A stretch of DNA of 64,000 nucleotides from an uncultured Oscillospiraceae bacterium (lineage in GTDB: Bacteria; Bacillota; Clostridia; Oscillospirales; Ruminococcaceae): positions 1 to 64,000 of the forward strand of contig CAJTTB010000014.1 in the NCBI GenBank assembly GCA_910579175.1, written 5' to 3'. The notes beneath the pieces were generated by a model that was given only the letters and a program-made list of their open reading frames with translations, had not been told where the DNA came from and searched no databases. Positions 26,579 through 35,041 of this stretch are shown here, piece by piece. The number at the start of each line of letters is the position of its first letter. The stretch's first letter is position 1. A program made the position numbers and the translations under genes.

Positions 26579-27223
26579 ATGTCAGCAATCTCTATTATCT
26601 GTCTCATCGTTGCAGTTGTCATTGCTTACTTATTTGGAAGCATCAACTTTGCAATCATTGTAACCAAATTATTTGCCAAAAAGGATATCCGCGATTTTGG
26701 AAGTGGCAACGCTGGTATGACCAATGTGTTGCGTACTTTGGGCAAGGGTCCTGCCGTACTAACACTATTAGGAGATTTATCCAAAGGAATTTTGGCAGTT
26801 TTAATTGCCAGACTGCTATTTACCTTTGTCGCCCAACAGCCGGATAATTTTATCGGCGAATATGCAGCAGCGTTCTGTGCGCTATTGGGGCATATTTTCC
26901 CCATCTTTTATGGATTTAAAGGTGGAAAAGGCATTTTAGTCTCCGCAGGTGGTCTGATCATGTTAGAACCCATCGCATTTTTATGTTGTTTAATTGTATT
27001 TTTAATCTTCACATTGATTACCAAAATTGTTTCTGTTGGCTCTATCGCCTGTGCGATTGCCTTTCCCATTGCACTGGCAGTTATCCGCAATATCCAACAT
27101 GCTCCACAGATTGGTTTAGAAGTTTTGCTGGCAAGTCTTATTTCATTATTGGTCATCTTTATGCACCGCAGCAACATCAAACGCCTACTCCGTGGAGAAG
27201 AAAATAGTTTTAAAAAGAAATAA
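26579..27223 (+). CDS. plsY: Acyl-phosphate:glycerol-3-phosphate acyltransferase PlsY
   Basis: 214 residues with five or more membrane segments. The three PlsY motifs are visible: GSINFAIIV, the SGNAGMTNVLRTLG loop (residues ~41-54) and GFKGGKGIL. It transfers the acyl group from acyl-phosphate to glycerol 3-phosphate, the first step of phospholipid synthesis, at the inner face of the membrane. GGAAAGGGG precedes the ATG. Co-transcribed with der and followed by a terminator. Confidence 0.95.
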   Translation: MSAISIICLIVAVVIAYLFGSINFAIIVTKLFAKKDIRDFGSGNAGMTNVLRTLGKGPAVLTLLGDLSKGILAVLIARLLFTFVAQQPDNFIGEYAAAFCALLGHIFPIFYGFKGGKGILVSAGGLIMLEPIAFLCCLIVFLIFTLITKIVSVGSIACAIAFPIALAVIRNIQHAPQIGLEVLLASLISLLVIFMHRSNIKRLLRGEENSFKKK

Positions 27224-27258
27224 AATAAGGCACTGCAACTCTATTGCAGTGCCTTATT
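27224..27258 (+). terminator. Rho-independent terminator after plsY
   Basis: AATAAGGCACTGCAA pairs perfectly with TTGCAGTGCCTTATT around a five-base loop, directly at the end of plsY; may serve the convergent ABC gene as well. Confidence 0.88.
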
Positions 27259-27354
27259 TGATTGTAATGACCTATCAGACCATCTACTTATGATTTTTTC
27301 TTTCAAACTATACAAATAGGATGTCCATTTTCTCATGGTTATCCGATTAACCAA

Positions 27355-29115
27355 TTATGACTTCTCTTGACTTTTAAATTGATATTGATACAATTGTGCA
27401 TACATTCCCTGTCTATTCAATAACTCCATATGGCTTCCGCGCTCTTGAATTCCCTCGTCGGTCAAGACAATAATTTCATCGGCATTTTTAATCGTAGACA
27501 GACGGTGTGCCACAATGATACAGGTTCTTCCCTTTGCCAGTTTTTCCAATGCCCCTTGTATCAACATTTCTGTGGCATTGTCCAGCGCTGAAGTCGCTTC
27601 ATCTAAAATCAAAATAGATGGATTTTTCAAAAATACCCTTGCAATGGAAATGCGTTGTCTTTGCCCTCCAGAGAGCTTTACGCCCCTTTCGCCAATATAG
27701 GTATCATAACCATCTTCTAAATTCATAATATAATCGTGAATATTTGCTTTTTGAGCGGCTTGAATCACCTGTTCATCGGTTGCATTGGGGTTGCCATAGG
27801 CAATATTATCTCGAATGGTACCAGTAAATAAAAATACATCTTGTGCCACCATACCAATATTTTTGCGCAATGACATACGAGTTAATTCGGTAATATCATA
27901 GCCATCGATGGTAATATTGCCAGAAGACACCTCATAAAATCTAGGAATCAGATGGCAAAGTGTTGTTTTTCCCCCTCCAGATGGTCCTACAATTGCGACT
28001 GTCTTTCCCTGATCGATATGTAAAGAAAGGTCTCTGATCACCATATCTTTGCGGTCACTTTGTAGAGAATCCTCTCCATTGGTAACCGTTTCATACTGAA
28101 AACTCACATGATTAAAATCAATAGTACCCTTTAATTTTTCCACTGAAATAGCATTGGGATGTTCTGGCTCCTCCTCTACCGCCATAATTTGACGAAAGCG
28201 TTCAAACCCGGTCATACCATTTTGAAGCTGCTCATAAAACTGTACCAAACGCTTGATTGGATTTAAAAACATCGTAATAAATAACAGATACTTTGCAAAA
28301 TCACCGACCCCAATGATTCCATAATAGTAAAATAATCCACCTGCTACCAAAACCAACAGATAAAGCAAATCGGTAAATAGACCCATTCCAGAGAAAAAGT
28401 GTGCCATCACTTTATAGGCAGCACCTCTGGCACGTTTGAAATTTTCATTGTGGTAGTCAAATTTTTTCTGCTCCTGTTTGGCACTGGTATAAGCGCGAGA
28501 AACTCGAATCCCTGCAATAGAATTTTCCAATGTGGCATTGACCTCTGCAATTTCTTCACGGGTTTTTGTAAAGGCTTCACTCATGCTCCTTCTCATCTTA
28601 ATCGAAAACAGCACAATTGGTGGAACTGCAATAAAAACAATGACAGTCAATGGAACATTGATGGTGCAGAGAATTACAAAAGCTCCTATCAATGAAATCA
28701 CAGAGATAAACAAATCCTCTGGTCCATGATGTGCCAATTCTGAAATATCCATCAGGTCATTCATAATGCGTGACATAATGGTACCTGTTTTATTTTCATC
28801 AAAATAGGAAAACGGTAGCTTTTGCAGTTTCTGAAAAATATCTCTTCTCATATCCGCCTGCATTCGCACTCCTACTATATGACCATAATATTGAATAAAC
28901 CAGTTGAGCCCAGCTTTTAATAAATAAATCAAAAACAGAGCGACCGACCAAATGATGATCATACGTAAATTTTTATTTGGCACATAATCATCAATCATAT
29001 CCCCGGCAATTATGGGATAAAACAAATCGCAAATTGCAACAATAAATGCACAAAACATATCCATAAAAAACAATCTTTTATGGGGCTTATAGTAGCTGAT
29101 AAATTGTTTCAGCAC
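27355..29115 (-). CDS. ABC exporter, homodimer type
   Basis: 586 residues. Six membrane segments (about 15-310) precede an ATPase domain with Walker A GPSGGGKTT, signature LSGGQRQR and a complete Walker B ILILDEATSALD, so both ATP sites of a homodimer would be active. It resembles the MsbA/LmrA/BmrA group that exports lipids or drugs. The start is a GTG with AAAGGAGG nine bases upstream. It lies 87 bases after the polyphosphate phosphotransferase, with a weak hairpin in between. Substrate not predictable. Confidence 0.9.
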   Translation of the reverse strand: MLKQFISYYKPHKRLFFMDMFCAFIVAICDLFYPIIAGDMIDDYVPNKNLRMIIIWSVALFLIYLLKAGLNWFIQYYGHIVGVRMQADMRRDIFQKLQKLPFSYFDENKTGTIMSRIMNDLMDISELAHHGPEDLFISVISLIGAFVILCTINVPLTVIVFIAVPPIVLFSIKMRRSMSEAFTKTREEIAEVNATLENSIAGIRVSRAYTSAKQEQKKFDYHNENFKRARGAAYKVMAHFFSGMGLFTDLLYLLVLVAGGLFYYYGIIGVGDFAKYLLFITMFLNPIKRLVQFYEQLQNGMTGFERFRQIMAVEEEPEHPNAISVEKLKGTIDFNHVSFQYETVTNGEDSLQSDRKDMVIRDLSLHIDQGKTVAIVGPSGGGKTTLCHLIPRFYEVSSGNITIDGYDITELTRMSLRKNIGMVAQDVFLFTGTIRDNIAYGNPNATDEQVIQAAQKANIHDYIMNLEDGYDTYIGERGVKLSGGQRQRISIARVFLKNPSILILDEATSALDNATEMLIQGALEKLAKGRTCIIVAHRLSTIKNADEIIVLTDEGIQERGSHMELLNRQGMYAQLYQYQFKSQEKS

Positions 29116-29167
29116 TTGGATTCCTCCTTTTTTTCTTGATTCAATTAACTTTCAGTACATAAAATAA

Positions 29168-29190
29168 CAAAAGGCTGAACCAGCCCTTTG
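29168..29190 (-). terminator. Weak hairpin between pap and the ABC gene
   Basis: CAAAAGGCTG and CAGCCCTTTG pair around AAC with one mismatch. The T-run is clearer on the plus strand, so its direction is uncertain. Confidence 0.4.
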
Positions 29191-29202
29191 TTTTTATCAT
29201 CA

Positions 29203-30702
29203 TTATTTTCCCAATCGGATTTCAATTTGATTGATCAGCGTTTTAATCGCTTTGATACGAGCAAATTTTTTGTCTTTTGATTCTATAATTGTCCAAGGGG
29301 CAAAATCGGTGGAAGTGTATTGTAACATATCATTGATCGCCACTTCATAGTCATCCCATTTTTCGCGGTTTCTCCAATCTTCGTCCGTAATCTTCCAACG
29401 CTTTTCAGGGGTATTTTGCCTATCCTCAAAGCGTTTGAGTTGCTCTTCTTTGTCAATGTGTATCCAGAACTTTACAATAATTGCACCCCAGTCATACAGT
29501 TCTTTTTCAAACTCATTGATTTCGGTATAAGCGCGATGCCATTCTTCATTACTACAAAAGCCCTCTATCCGCTCTACCATCACACGACCATACCAAGTGC
29601 GGTCAAAAATAGCAATGTGACCTGCTTTTGGAAGTTGATTCCAAAACCTCCAAAGATAGTGATGTGCCAATTCGGTTTTATCTGGGGCTGCAATGGGATT
29701 TACTTCATAACCACGTGGGTCAAGTGCAGCAGCAACACGCTTAATATTTCCACCCTTTCCAGCGGCATCCCAACCCTCATAACAGATAATCACTGGTATT
29801 TTCTTTTGATAGAGTTTATTGTGTAGCTTATGCAGTTTTTCTTGTGCTTTTCCCAATAATTTTTTATAATCTTCGTCTGTTATCGTTTTATTGAGATTGA
29901 TTTCAGAGAGCTTTGGAACCTCTATCAAATGGATTGTCTGAGGAACAGAAATCGTTGGAATTTCCACTTGAGGTACTTGTTTTTGAGCACGTCTTTTGGC
30001 AATTGCATTTTTGATGTTGTTTACCAATATTGTATAAATATTAAACATTGCCCCCCTCGTATCTTCGGCTCCAATTGGATGCCAAGGAGCATCAGAAGTA
30101 TTGGTATTGATCAGCATATTATCAAATACTTCATAATATTTATCATAGTTTTTATTGCGTTCTTTGTCCAAACTGGTCACGCGCCAAGCAGTTGATTTTT
30201 CTTCTTTGAGCTTATCAAAACGCTTCTTTTGCTCTTTTTTGCTGATGTGTAAGAAAAATTTGATAATGAGATAACCGTCATCAGAAAGTTGTCGTTCAAA
30301 TGTTTTAATACTTTCGGTACGACGATTTAACTCCTCTTTGGAAATATGTTTTTCCAACTGCGCTATGGAAATATCCTGATACCAACTTCTATCAAAAATA
30401 GAGATATTTCCATGTGCAGGAATTTTAGACCAATAACGGTGCATAATCGGTTTGCGCTGTTCCTCTTGTGTGGCATCTATCGTAGAATAAACTTTAAAAC
30501 CACGAGGATCAAGATTTAAAATCATTTTAGAAATCGCACTGCCCTTTCCAGCTGCTCCCCATCCCTCAAATAAAATAATCACCGGCAAACCAATCTGCTT
30601 CATTTCCTGTTGTAACATGGTCAATTCCGTTTTTAATCGGTCGGCTTCTGATTGATATTCCTCCTTTGTAATCGCTTTTTTTAAATTTACCTGTTCAAGC
30701 AT
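29203..30702 (-). CDS. pap: Polyphosphate:AMP phosphotransferase (two-domain PPK2)
   Basis: 499 residues built from two PPK2 domains in tandem. Each has a Walker A-like loop (GWGAAGKG at ~50 and GWDAAGKG at ~310) and a lid/Walker B segment (FDRSWYQD and FDRTWYGR). The two-domain form is class II PPK2, which phosphorylates AMP to ADP with polyphosphate. The ATG follows AAATGGGG; ribosome site weak. Located 27 bases after a DtxR-family regulator in the same direction, so the two may be co-transcribed, an unusual pairing of metal control and polyphosphate use. Confidence 0.92.
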   Translation of the reverse strand: MLEQVNLKKAITKEEYQSEADRLKTELTMLQQEMKQIGLPVIILFEGWGAAGKGSAISKMILNLDPRGFKVYSTIDATQEEQRKPIMHRYWSKIPAHGNISIFDRSWYQDISIAQLEKHISKEELNRRTESIKTFERQLSDDGYLIIKFFLHISKKEQKKRFDKLKEEKSTAWRVTSLDKERNKNYDKYYEVFDNMLINTNTSDAPWHPIGAEDTRGAMFNIYTILVNNIKNAIAKRRAQKQVPQVEIPTISVPQTIHLIEVPKLSEINLNKTITDEDYKKLLGKAQEKLHKLHNKLYQKKIPVIICYEGWDAAGKGGNIKRVAAALDPRGYEVNPIAAPDKTELAHHYLWRFWNQLPKAGHIAIFDRTWYGRVMVERIEGFCSNEEWHRAYTEINEFEKELYDWGAIIVKFWIHIDKEEQLKRFEDRQNTPEKRWKITDEDWRNREKWDDYEVAINDMLQYTSTDFAPWTIIESKDKKFARIKAIKTLINQIEIRLGK

Positions 30703-30729
30703 TCTAAAACCCCATTTCTGTATCTTAAT

Positions 30730-31104
30730 TTATTTTGATGACTGTTTACAGAACTGTTTGATTTTTTTAAAGGTTTCCTCACTGATAATATGTTCAATTC
30801 GACAAGCATCTTGACTGGCAATTTCTGGGCTAATTCCCAACGTTGTTTTCAAATATTCGGAAATAAAACAGTGCCGTTCATAAATGGCATCTGCCCTTTT
30901 CTGTCCTTCTTCTGTTAAAACAATGTTTCCGCCAGGTTCTACCATAATTAAATTTGCATTTTTTAAAATCCCCATCGCTCTGCTAACACTCGGCTTACTA
31001 TAATCAAGCTCATTTGCAATATCAATGGAACGAACATAGCCGTTTCTATTATGCAGCAGCAAAATCGTCTCTAAATAATTCTCCCCGGATTCCTGTATTT
31101 TCAT
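30730..31104 (-). CDS. DtxR/MntR-family metal-dependent regulator
   Basis: 124 residues: an N-terminal winged helix (SGENYLETILLL, then DIANELDYSKPSVSRAM with the recognition helix) and a dimerisation domain with likely metal ligands in ERHCFISEYL and DACRIEHIISEE (the C-x2-E-H pattern of this family). There is no SH3 domain, as in MntR. It would repress metal-uptake genes when bound to Mn2+ or Fe2+. The ATG at 31104 follows GGAG by about ten bases. A promoter is visible at 31149-31177. It is the only obvious DtxR-type protein in the window and could in principle read the TTAG-N6-CTAA-like boxes near the siderophore operon. Confidence 0.88.
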   Translation of the reverse strand: MKIQESGENYLETILLLHNRNGYVRSIDIANELDYSKPSVSRAMGILKNANLIMVEPGGNIVLTEEGQKRADAIYERHCFISEYLKTTLGISPEIASQDACRIEHIISEETFKKIKQFCKQSSK

Positions 31105-31148
31105 AGGGGTATACTCCTTTCTCCATAAAATTCTCTTTATAAAATATA

Positions 31149-31177
31149 ATTGTACCATATTTGCTATAAATATACAA
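31149..31177 (-). promoter_or_regulatory. Promoter of the DtxR-family gene
   Basis: Minus-strand TTGTAT (31172-31177), 17-base spacer, TACAAT (31149-31154). AT-rich inverted ATAAATA/TATTTAT arms (about 31163-31191) overlap the -35 and could be an autoregulatory site. Confidence 0.5.
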
Positions 31178-31328
31178 GTATTGTCTATTTATAAAGTTAT
31201 TATCTGTTTAAATTGTATAAATTTTATCCAATCTGATTATCCAAAATCTTTAAAAAAATGGCTTTTTTGATACCAGAATCAATTTTTAAAAAAGCGTTAA
31301 AAATTTTTTAAAACTAAAACAAACAAAA

Positions 31329-31357
31329 TTGCACCATTTGCATATTCTTGATATAAT
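31329..31357 (+). promoter_or_regulatory. Promoter of the antiporter gene
   Basis: TTGCAC, 17-base spacer, TATAAT, ending 36 bases before the start codon. Confidence 0.7.
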
Positions 31358-31393
31358 AAAGTGGTATTTTTTGTAAAGAAAGGAGTTTTTGAT

Positions 31394-32812
31394 TTGATTG
31401 AATTTATGTTGGCAATTGGAGTCATTTTACTGGTTGCAGTATCGTCCAGTAAACTGCTGTATCGATTTGGTATCCCAACACTGCTTATTTTTATGGTGCT
31501 TGGTATGTTGCTTGGCTCAGATGGTCCCGGGGGAATCGCCTTTTCCAATTATGAAGTTGCCCGTAAAATTTGTTCGTTTGCATTGGTCTTCATTATGTTC
31601 TATGGCGGATTTAGCACCAACTGGAAGATTGCAAAACCAGTAGCAGTGCGTTCTATTTTAATGTCTACACTTGGCGTTGTTATCACAGCCATTACCACGG
31701 GATTATTTTGTCATTTGGTGCTAAAAACAACACTACTGGAAGGGTTACTGATTGGTTCTGTTATCGCCTCTACCGACGCTGCTTCTGTATTTGCCATCCT
31801 GCGTTCTAGAAAGCTCAACCTAAAAGGGGGTTTGGCATCCTTACTTGAAATCGAAAGCGGAAGCAATGACCCCGTTGCCTATATGCTGACCATTGTTACC
31901 CTTACATTGATGTCAAATGATACAGAAACTTCATTGGGATTGGTGTTGTTATATCAGATTGTATTTGGTATCTTGGTCGGCTTTGTACTTGCAAAATTAT
32001 CTGGTTTTGTACTCAAACGCGTCAATCTAGAAATTGACGGTCTATATCCCATCTTTGTCACCGCCATTGCAATTGTAGCCTATGCCTTTAGTGAAACCAT
32101 CGGGGGAAATGGTTATTTATGCGTTTATATCGTGGGCATTTACCTGGGAAATACGCGTTTTATTCACAAGAGAAGTCTCGTTCACTTTTTCGACGGCATC
32201 TCTTGGCTTATGCAAATATTGTTGTTTTTCACCTTAGGGCTGCTCTCTTTTCCCTCTCATCTGCCCAAAATCGCACTGTCTGCCTGTGCCATTGCAATAT
32301 TCATCCTTCTAGTTGCTCGTCCTCTTGCGACTTTTTTGATTTTATCCTGGTTTAAAACGCCGATAAAACAACAGCTTTTTGTGTCTTGGGTGGGACTCCG
32401 TGGAGCTGCTTCAATCGTATTTGCAATCTATGCGCTTACCTACAATGTCGCCATCAAAAATGACATCTTTCACATTGTATTCTTCGTATCGCTATTTAGT
32501 GTTTCCATTCAGGGTTCTTTCATTCCACTGATTGCCCGCAAACTAAACCTAGTAGAAGAAGAATCTCCTGTTGCCAAAACATTTAACGACTATCAGGAGG
32601 AAAACAGTACACAATTGGTGGAACTGACTATCCAAGATGATAATCCTTGGGCAAATAAGAGTATTATGGAGGCTGATATTCCAGAAGAAATATTGGTGGT
32701 CATGATCAAACGAAAACAAGAAGTCGTTGTCCCCAAAGGATCTACTATGATGAAACCCGGTGATATCTTGGTCCTCAGTGGAAATGACTTGGATTTGATT
32801 CCTCGTCCATAA
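31394..32812 (+). CDS. K+/H+ antiporter (CPA1, CvrA/NhaP2-like) with TrkA-C domain
   Basis: 472 residues. About twelve membrane segments fill residues 1-385; the ion-binding region includes SVIASTDAASVFAIL and LEIESGSNDPVAYML (the conserved ND pair). The last ~75 residues form a TrkA-C domain (WANKSIMEADIPEEI and KPGDILVLSG) that senses ligands in the cytoplasm. Such proteins expel K+ (or Na+) in exchange for protons. The start is a TTG with AGGAG eight bases upstream, which puts the first membrane helix at the N-terminus. Its stop abuts the stop of the convergent radical SAM gene. Confidence 0.9.
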   Translation: MIEFMLAIGVILLVAVSSSKLLYRFGIPTLLIFMVLGMLLGSDGPGGIAFSNYEVARKICSFALVFIMFYGGFSTNWKIAKPVAVRSILMSTLGVVITAITTGLFCHLVLKTTLLEGLLIGSVIASTDAASVFAILRSRKLNLKGGLASLLEIESGSNDPVAYMLTIVTLTLMSNDTETSLGLVLLYQIVFGILVGFVLAKLSGFVLKRVNLEIDGLYPIFVTAIAIVAYAFSETIGGNGYLCVYIVGIYLGNTRFIHKRSLVHFFDGISWLMQILLFFTLGLLSFPSHLPKIALSACAIAIFILLVARPLATFLILSWFKTPIKQQLFVSWVGLRGAASIVFAIYALTYNVAIKNDIFHIVFFVSLFSVSIQGSFIPLIARKLNLVEEESPVAKTFNDYQEENSTQLVELTIQDDNPWANKSIMEADIPEEILVVMIKRKQEVVVPKGSTMMKPGDILVLSGNDLDLIPRP

Positions 32813-33691
32813 TTATCCAAATCGAAGGGAATATCCACAAGTTTGACAAAGTACCTCCACTGCCTGACGCCTAGAAAATCCATCATATATCATTTTGGCG
32901 CGAGGTGTTTGCAAAATTTCTTCTAAAGGTGTGTCAAATAAATTTCCCAATGCAATATCTCCCTCATGATCTAGACAACAAGGGACTACTGTTCCATTAC
33001 ATAAAACTGCAAATTGATCTCGAAGCCCATAACAAAAACGCGGCTGAGAATCGGTTACATTGCTTATTTCAGGCCATTCAAATCGTTCTGCAAATTGTAG
33101 GAAGGTTCGGGTGGCTAATTGAATGTCCTTTTTAAAATCACACCGGGACTTTATCAAAAAATCCAATGCAAAAGCCTGTTCCAATTGGGTGAAAAACCAC
33201 TGGTTGAGTTGATTTTGTCCTGCCACAATCTCATGATCTAAATTCCAAAATCGAAAAGCAACAATGATATTTGTCTCCCCTACTGCTCTTTTTGCAAAAT
33301 CAGTGACAGATGTCAAATAGTCTTGTATGGACTGAGTAGAGGCGTTCGCTTCAAAACTATGTAAAGAAATATGAATTTTATAGAGTGCACCTGCATGTAA
33401 CAACATATCCACCAATGATTTTTGATGCAATTGGGTTCCATTTGTAGTCAAAACAACCTTTAATCGATATTGTTGTGCAATTTTTAAAAATTCGGACAAC
33501 TCCGGATGAATTGTCGGTTCTCCCATCACATGGAGATAAAGATAGTCCGTATACTGCCTAATTTGTTCTAGCGCACAAAGAAATTCTGTCCGATTCATAA
33601 AATGAGGAGAACGCTTTGTTTTGGGGCAAAAACTGCAATCCAAATTACAAACATTGGTGATTTCTAGAAAACATTTTTTAAAACGCTTCAA
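32813..33691 (-). CDS. Radical SAM / SPASM-domain protein
   Basis: 292 residues. The N-terminal radical SAM site is CNLDCSFC (C-x3-C-x2-C, about residues 17-24). The C-terminal part (CCLDHEGDIALGNLFDT and a final C-x2-C) is a SPASM-like domain for auxiliary iron-sulfur clusters. Such enzymes modify ribosomal peptides or proteins, or act as maturases. The likely start is the TTG at 33691, because AAGGAAGTGATC, an almost complete anti-Shine-Dalgarno match, ends three bases ahead. No precursor peptide, transporter or sulfatase is adjacent, so the substrate is unknown. Stop codons of this gene and the antiporter touch. Confidence 0.88.
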   Translation of the reverse strand: MKRFKKCFLEITNVCNLDCSFCPKTKRSPHFMNRTEFLCALEQIRQYTDYLYLHVMGEPTIHPELSEFLKIAQQYRLKVVLTTNGTQLHQKSLVDMLLHAGALYKIHISLHSFEANASTQSIQDYLTSVTDFAKRAVGETNIIVAFRFWNLDHEIVAGQNQLNQWFFTQLEQAFALDFLIKSRCDFKKDIQLATRTFLQFAERFEWPEISNVTDSQPRFCYGLRDQFAVLCNGTVVPCCLDHEGDIALGNLFDTPLEEILQTPRAKMIYDGFSRRQAVEVLCQTCGYSLRFG

Positions 33692-33726
33692 CTCGATCAC
33701 TTCCTTAAAGCTGCTCAAAATATAAG

Positions 33727-33761
33727 CTGCTGAGAAAATATCATAAATATCTTCTCAGCAG
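33727..33761 (-). terminator. Terminator between the LytM gene and the radical SAM gene
   Basis: CTGCTGAGAA and TTCTCAGCAG form a perfect 10-bp stem, extended by an inner ATAT/ATAT pair. Confidence 0.7.
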
Positions 33762-33825
33762 GTACTTTAATTATATCATCATGATAAAATTTTATCAAGC
33801 CCTATCCAATCGATAGCCCTCTATT

Positions 33826-34578
33826 TTATGCTGCCATCAAACTCATAGGATCAATCCAAACACCTTCTTTTTTCACACCAAAATGCAGGTGACTGTCTTC
33901 GGCAATTTCAATTTCAGCAGTATTTCCAACTGCTCCCAATACATCGCCTACTTTCACTTCCTGTCCGACTTTCACATCAATATTGGGTTTTAAACCGTAA
34001 TAATAACTCACATAATTGCCTGTATGCGCCACAGAAATACAAACACCCCACATAGGATCTTCTTTGATTTCTTCAATGGTGCCATCTGCAATGCACTTTA
34101 CTGGCGTATCCGCAACCGCTTTGACATCTACTCCATCATGTGTACGCCATTCTTTGAGCGTTTTTGATTTTACCAAATCGCCATTGCTAAATGGATTTAA
34201 TATTTCCCCTTCCAAAGGCATCATAAACTGTAATGCAGTTGCTTGCGTTTGTTCAATTGGTTGTTCTTGTACTGGATTAACAACCTGTTCTGCCATAGAA
34301 ACTTCCGTTTTTGGTTGTTCGGTTGGAATATCACTTTCCGGTTTTGTCACCTCTTTTGTGGTATCTTTTGTAATATCTTTTGTGCTCGGATAATTCCAAT
34401 CACTTGTTTTCTCACTTTGCGTACTTTCTGGTTCGCTCAAGTCCAGTGTTTGATCTTCGTTTAAACGATTCATCATACCATTGATACCAATATAGACTGC
34501 CGCAGCAATTGCTAGAATACAAACTCCCAAAGCTGCATAAAATCCTTTATGTTCTTTTTTAGATTGTGATTTTTTCAT
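33826..34578 (-). CDS. Membrane-anchored LytM/M23 protein, SpoIIQ-like
   Basis: 250 residues. A short basic tail and one membrane anchor (about 13-35) are followed by a Thr/Glu/Lys-rich spacer (about 40-115) and a LytM domain. Zinc motifs HDGVDV and HLHFGV are present, but the position that normally reads YxHL with a catalytic His reads YYYGL (about residue 198). That, together with size and anchor, suggests SpoIIQ, the forespore protein that pairs with SpoIIIAH across the engulfed septum and whose enzymatic site is degenerate in several species. An ordinary cell-wall endopeptidase is the alternative. AAAGGAT ribosome site; monocistronic. Confidence 0.75.
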   Translation of the reverse strand: MKKSQSKKEHKGFYAALGVCILAIAAAVYIGINGMMNRLNEDQTLDLSEPESTQSEKTSDWNYPSTKDITKDTTKEVTKPESDIPTEQPKTEVSMAEQVVNPVQEQPIEQTQATALQFMMPLEGEILNPFSNGDLVKSKTLKEWRTHDGVDVKAVADTPVKCIADGTIEEIKEDPMWGVCISVAHTGNYVSYYYGLKPNIDVKVGQEVKVGDVLGAVGNTAEIEIAEDSHLHFGVKKEGVWIDPMSLMAA

Positions 34579-35041
34579 CTTTTCGTATCCTTTCTGTATA
34601 GTTTGGCAAATGGATCAGCAAAAACCTTTGCCAGTGCTTTTCTGTATTTATTTTTGCCGCAATCAAATAGGAATATACAAACAAAAATTTTGATTTGAGA
34701 TTGTTTTGTAAATTTGTCTATTGACTATCTTATCAAAAAAAAATATAATGAAATTATGTATTTTTTAATCATAGGTAGGAATCACCCATTATTTGTAACC
34801 CAAATAAAAGCCCATTTCCCATCTTGCTGTTACACACTCAGAATACTTGTTTTAGATTCACTAAGCGAGAATAGCACTGTCTGATGTGTGATTCGCAAAC
34901 ACAAAAATAAACCAATACACAACTAAAAACGATACTTGTTTTTACAAATATCCATATTCTTCATCATTCGTCAAATCGCTTATCATTATTCGCGATTTGC
35001 AATTAAAAATATATCCATTAAGATATTGGGAGGAATTCATC
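34579..35041. other. Region upstream of serC with promoter and long leader
   Basis: No gene seen. A consensus promoter lies at 34721-34749 (TTGACT, 17-base spacer, TATAAT), so the serC transcript would carry a leader of nearly 290 bases. The leader contains a 7-bp inverted repeat AAATCGC/GCGATTT (34973-34998) close to the ribosome site. I looked for T-box hallmarks and for known riboswitch cores and found none. Confidence 0.5.
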
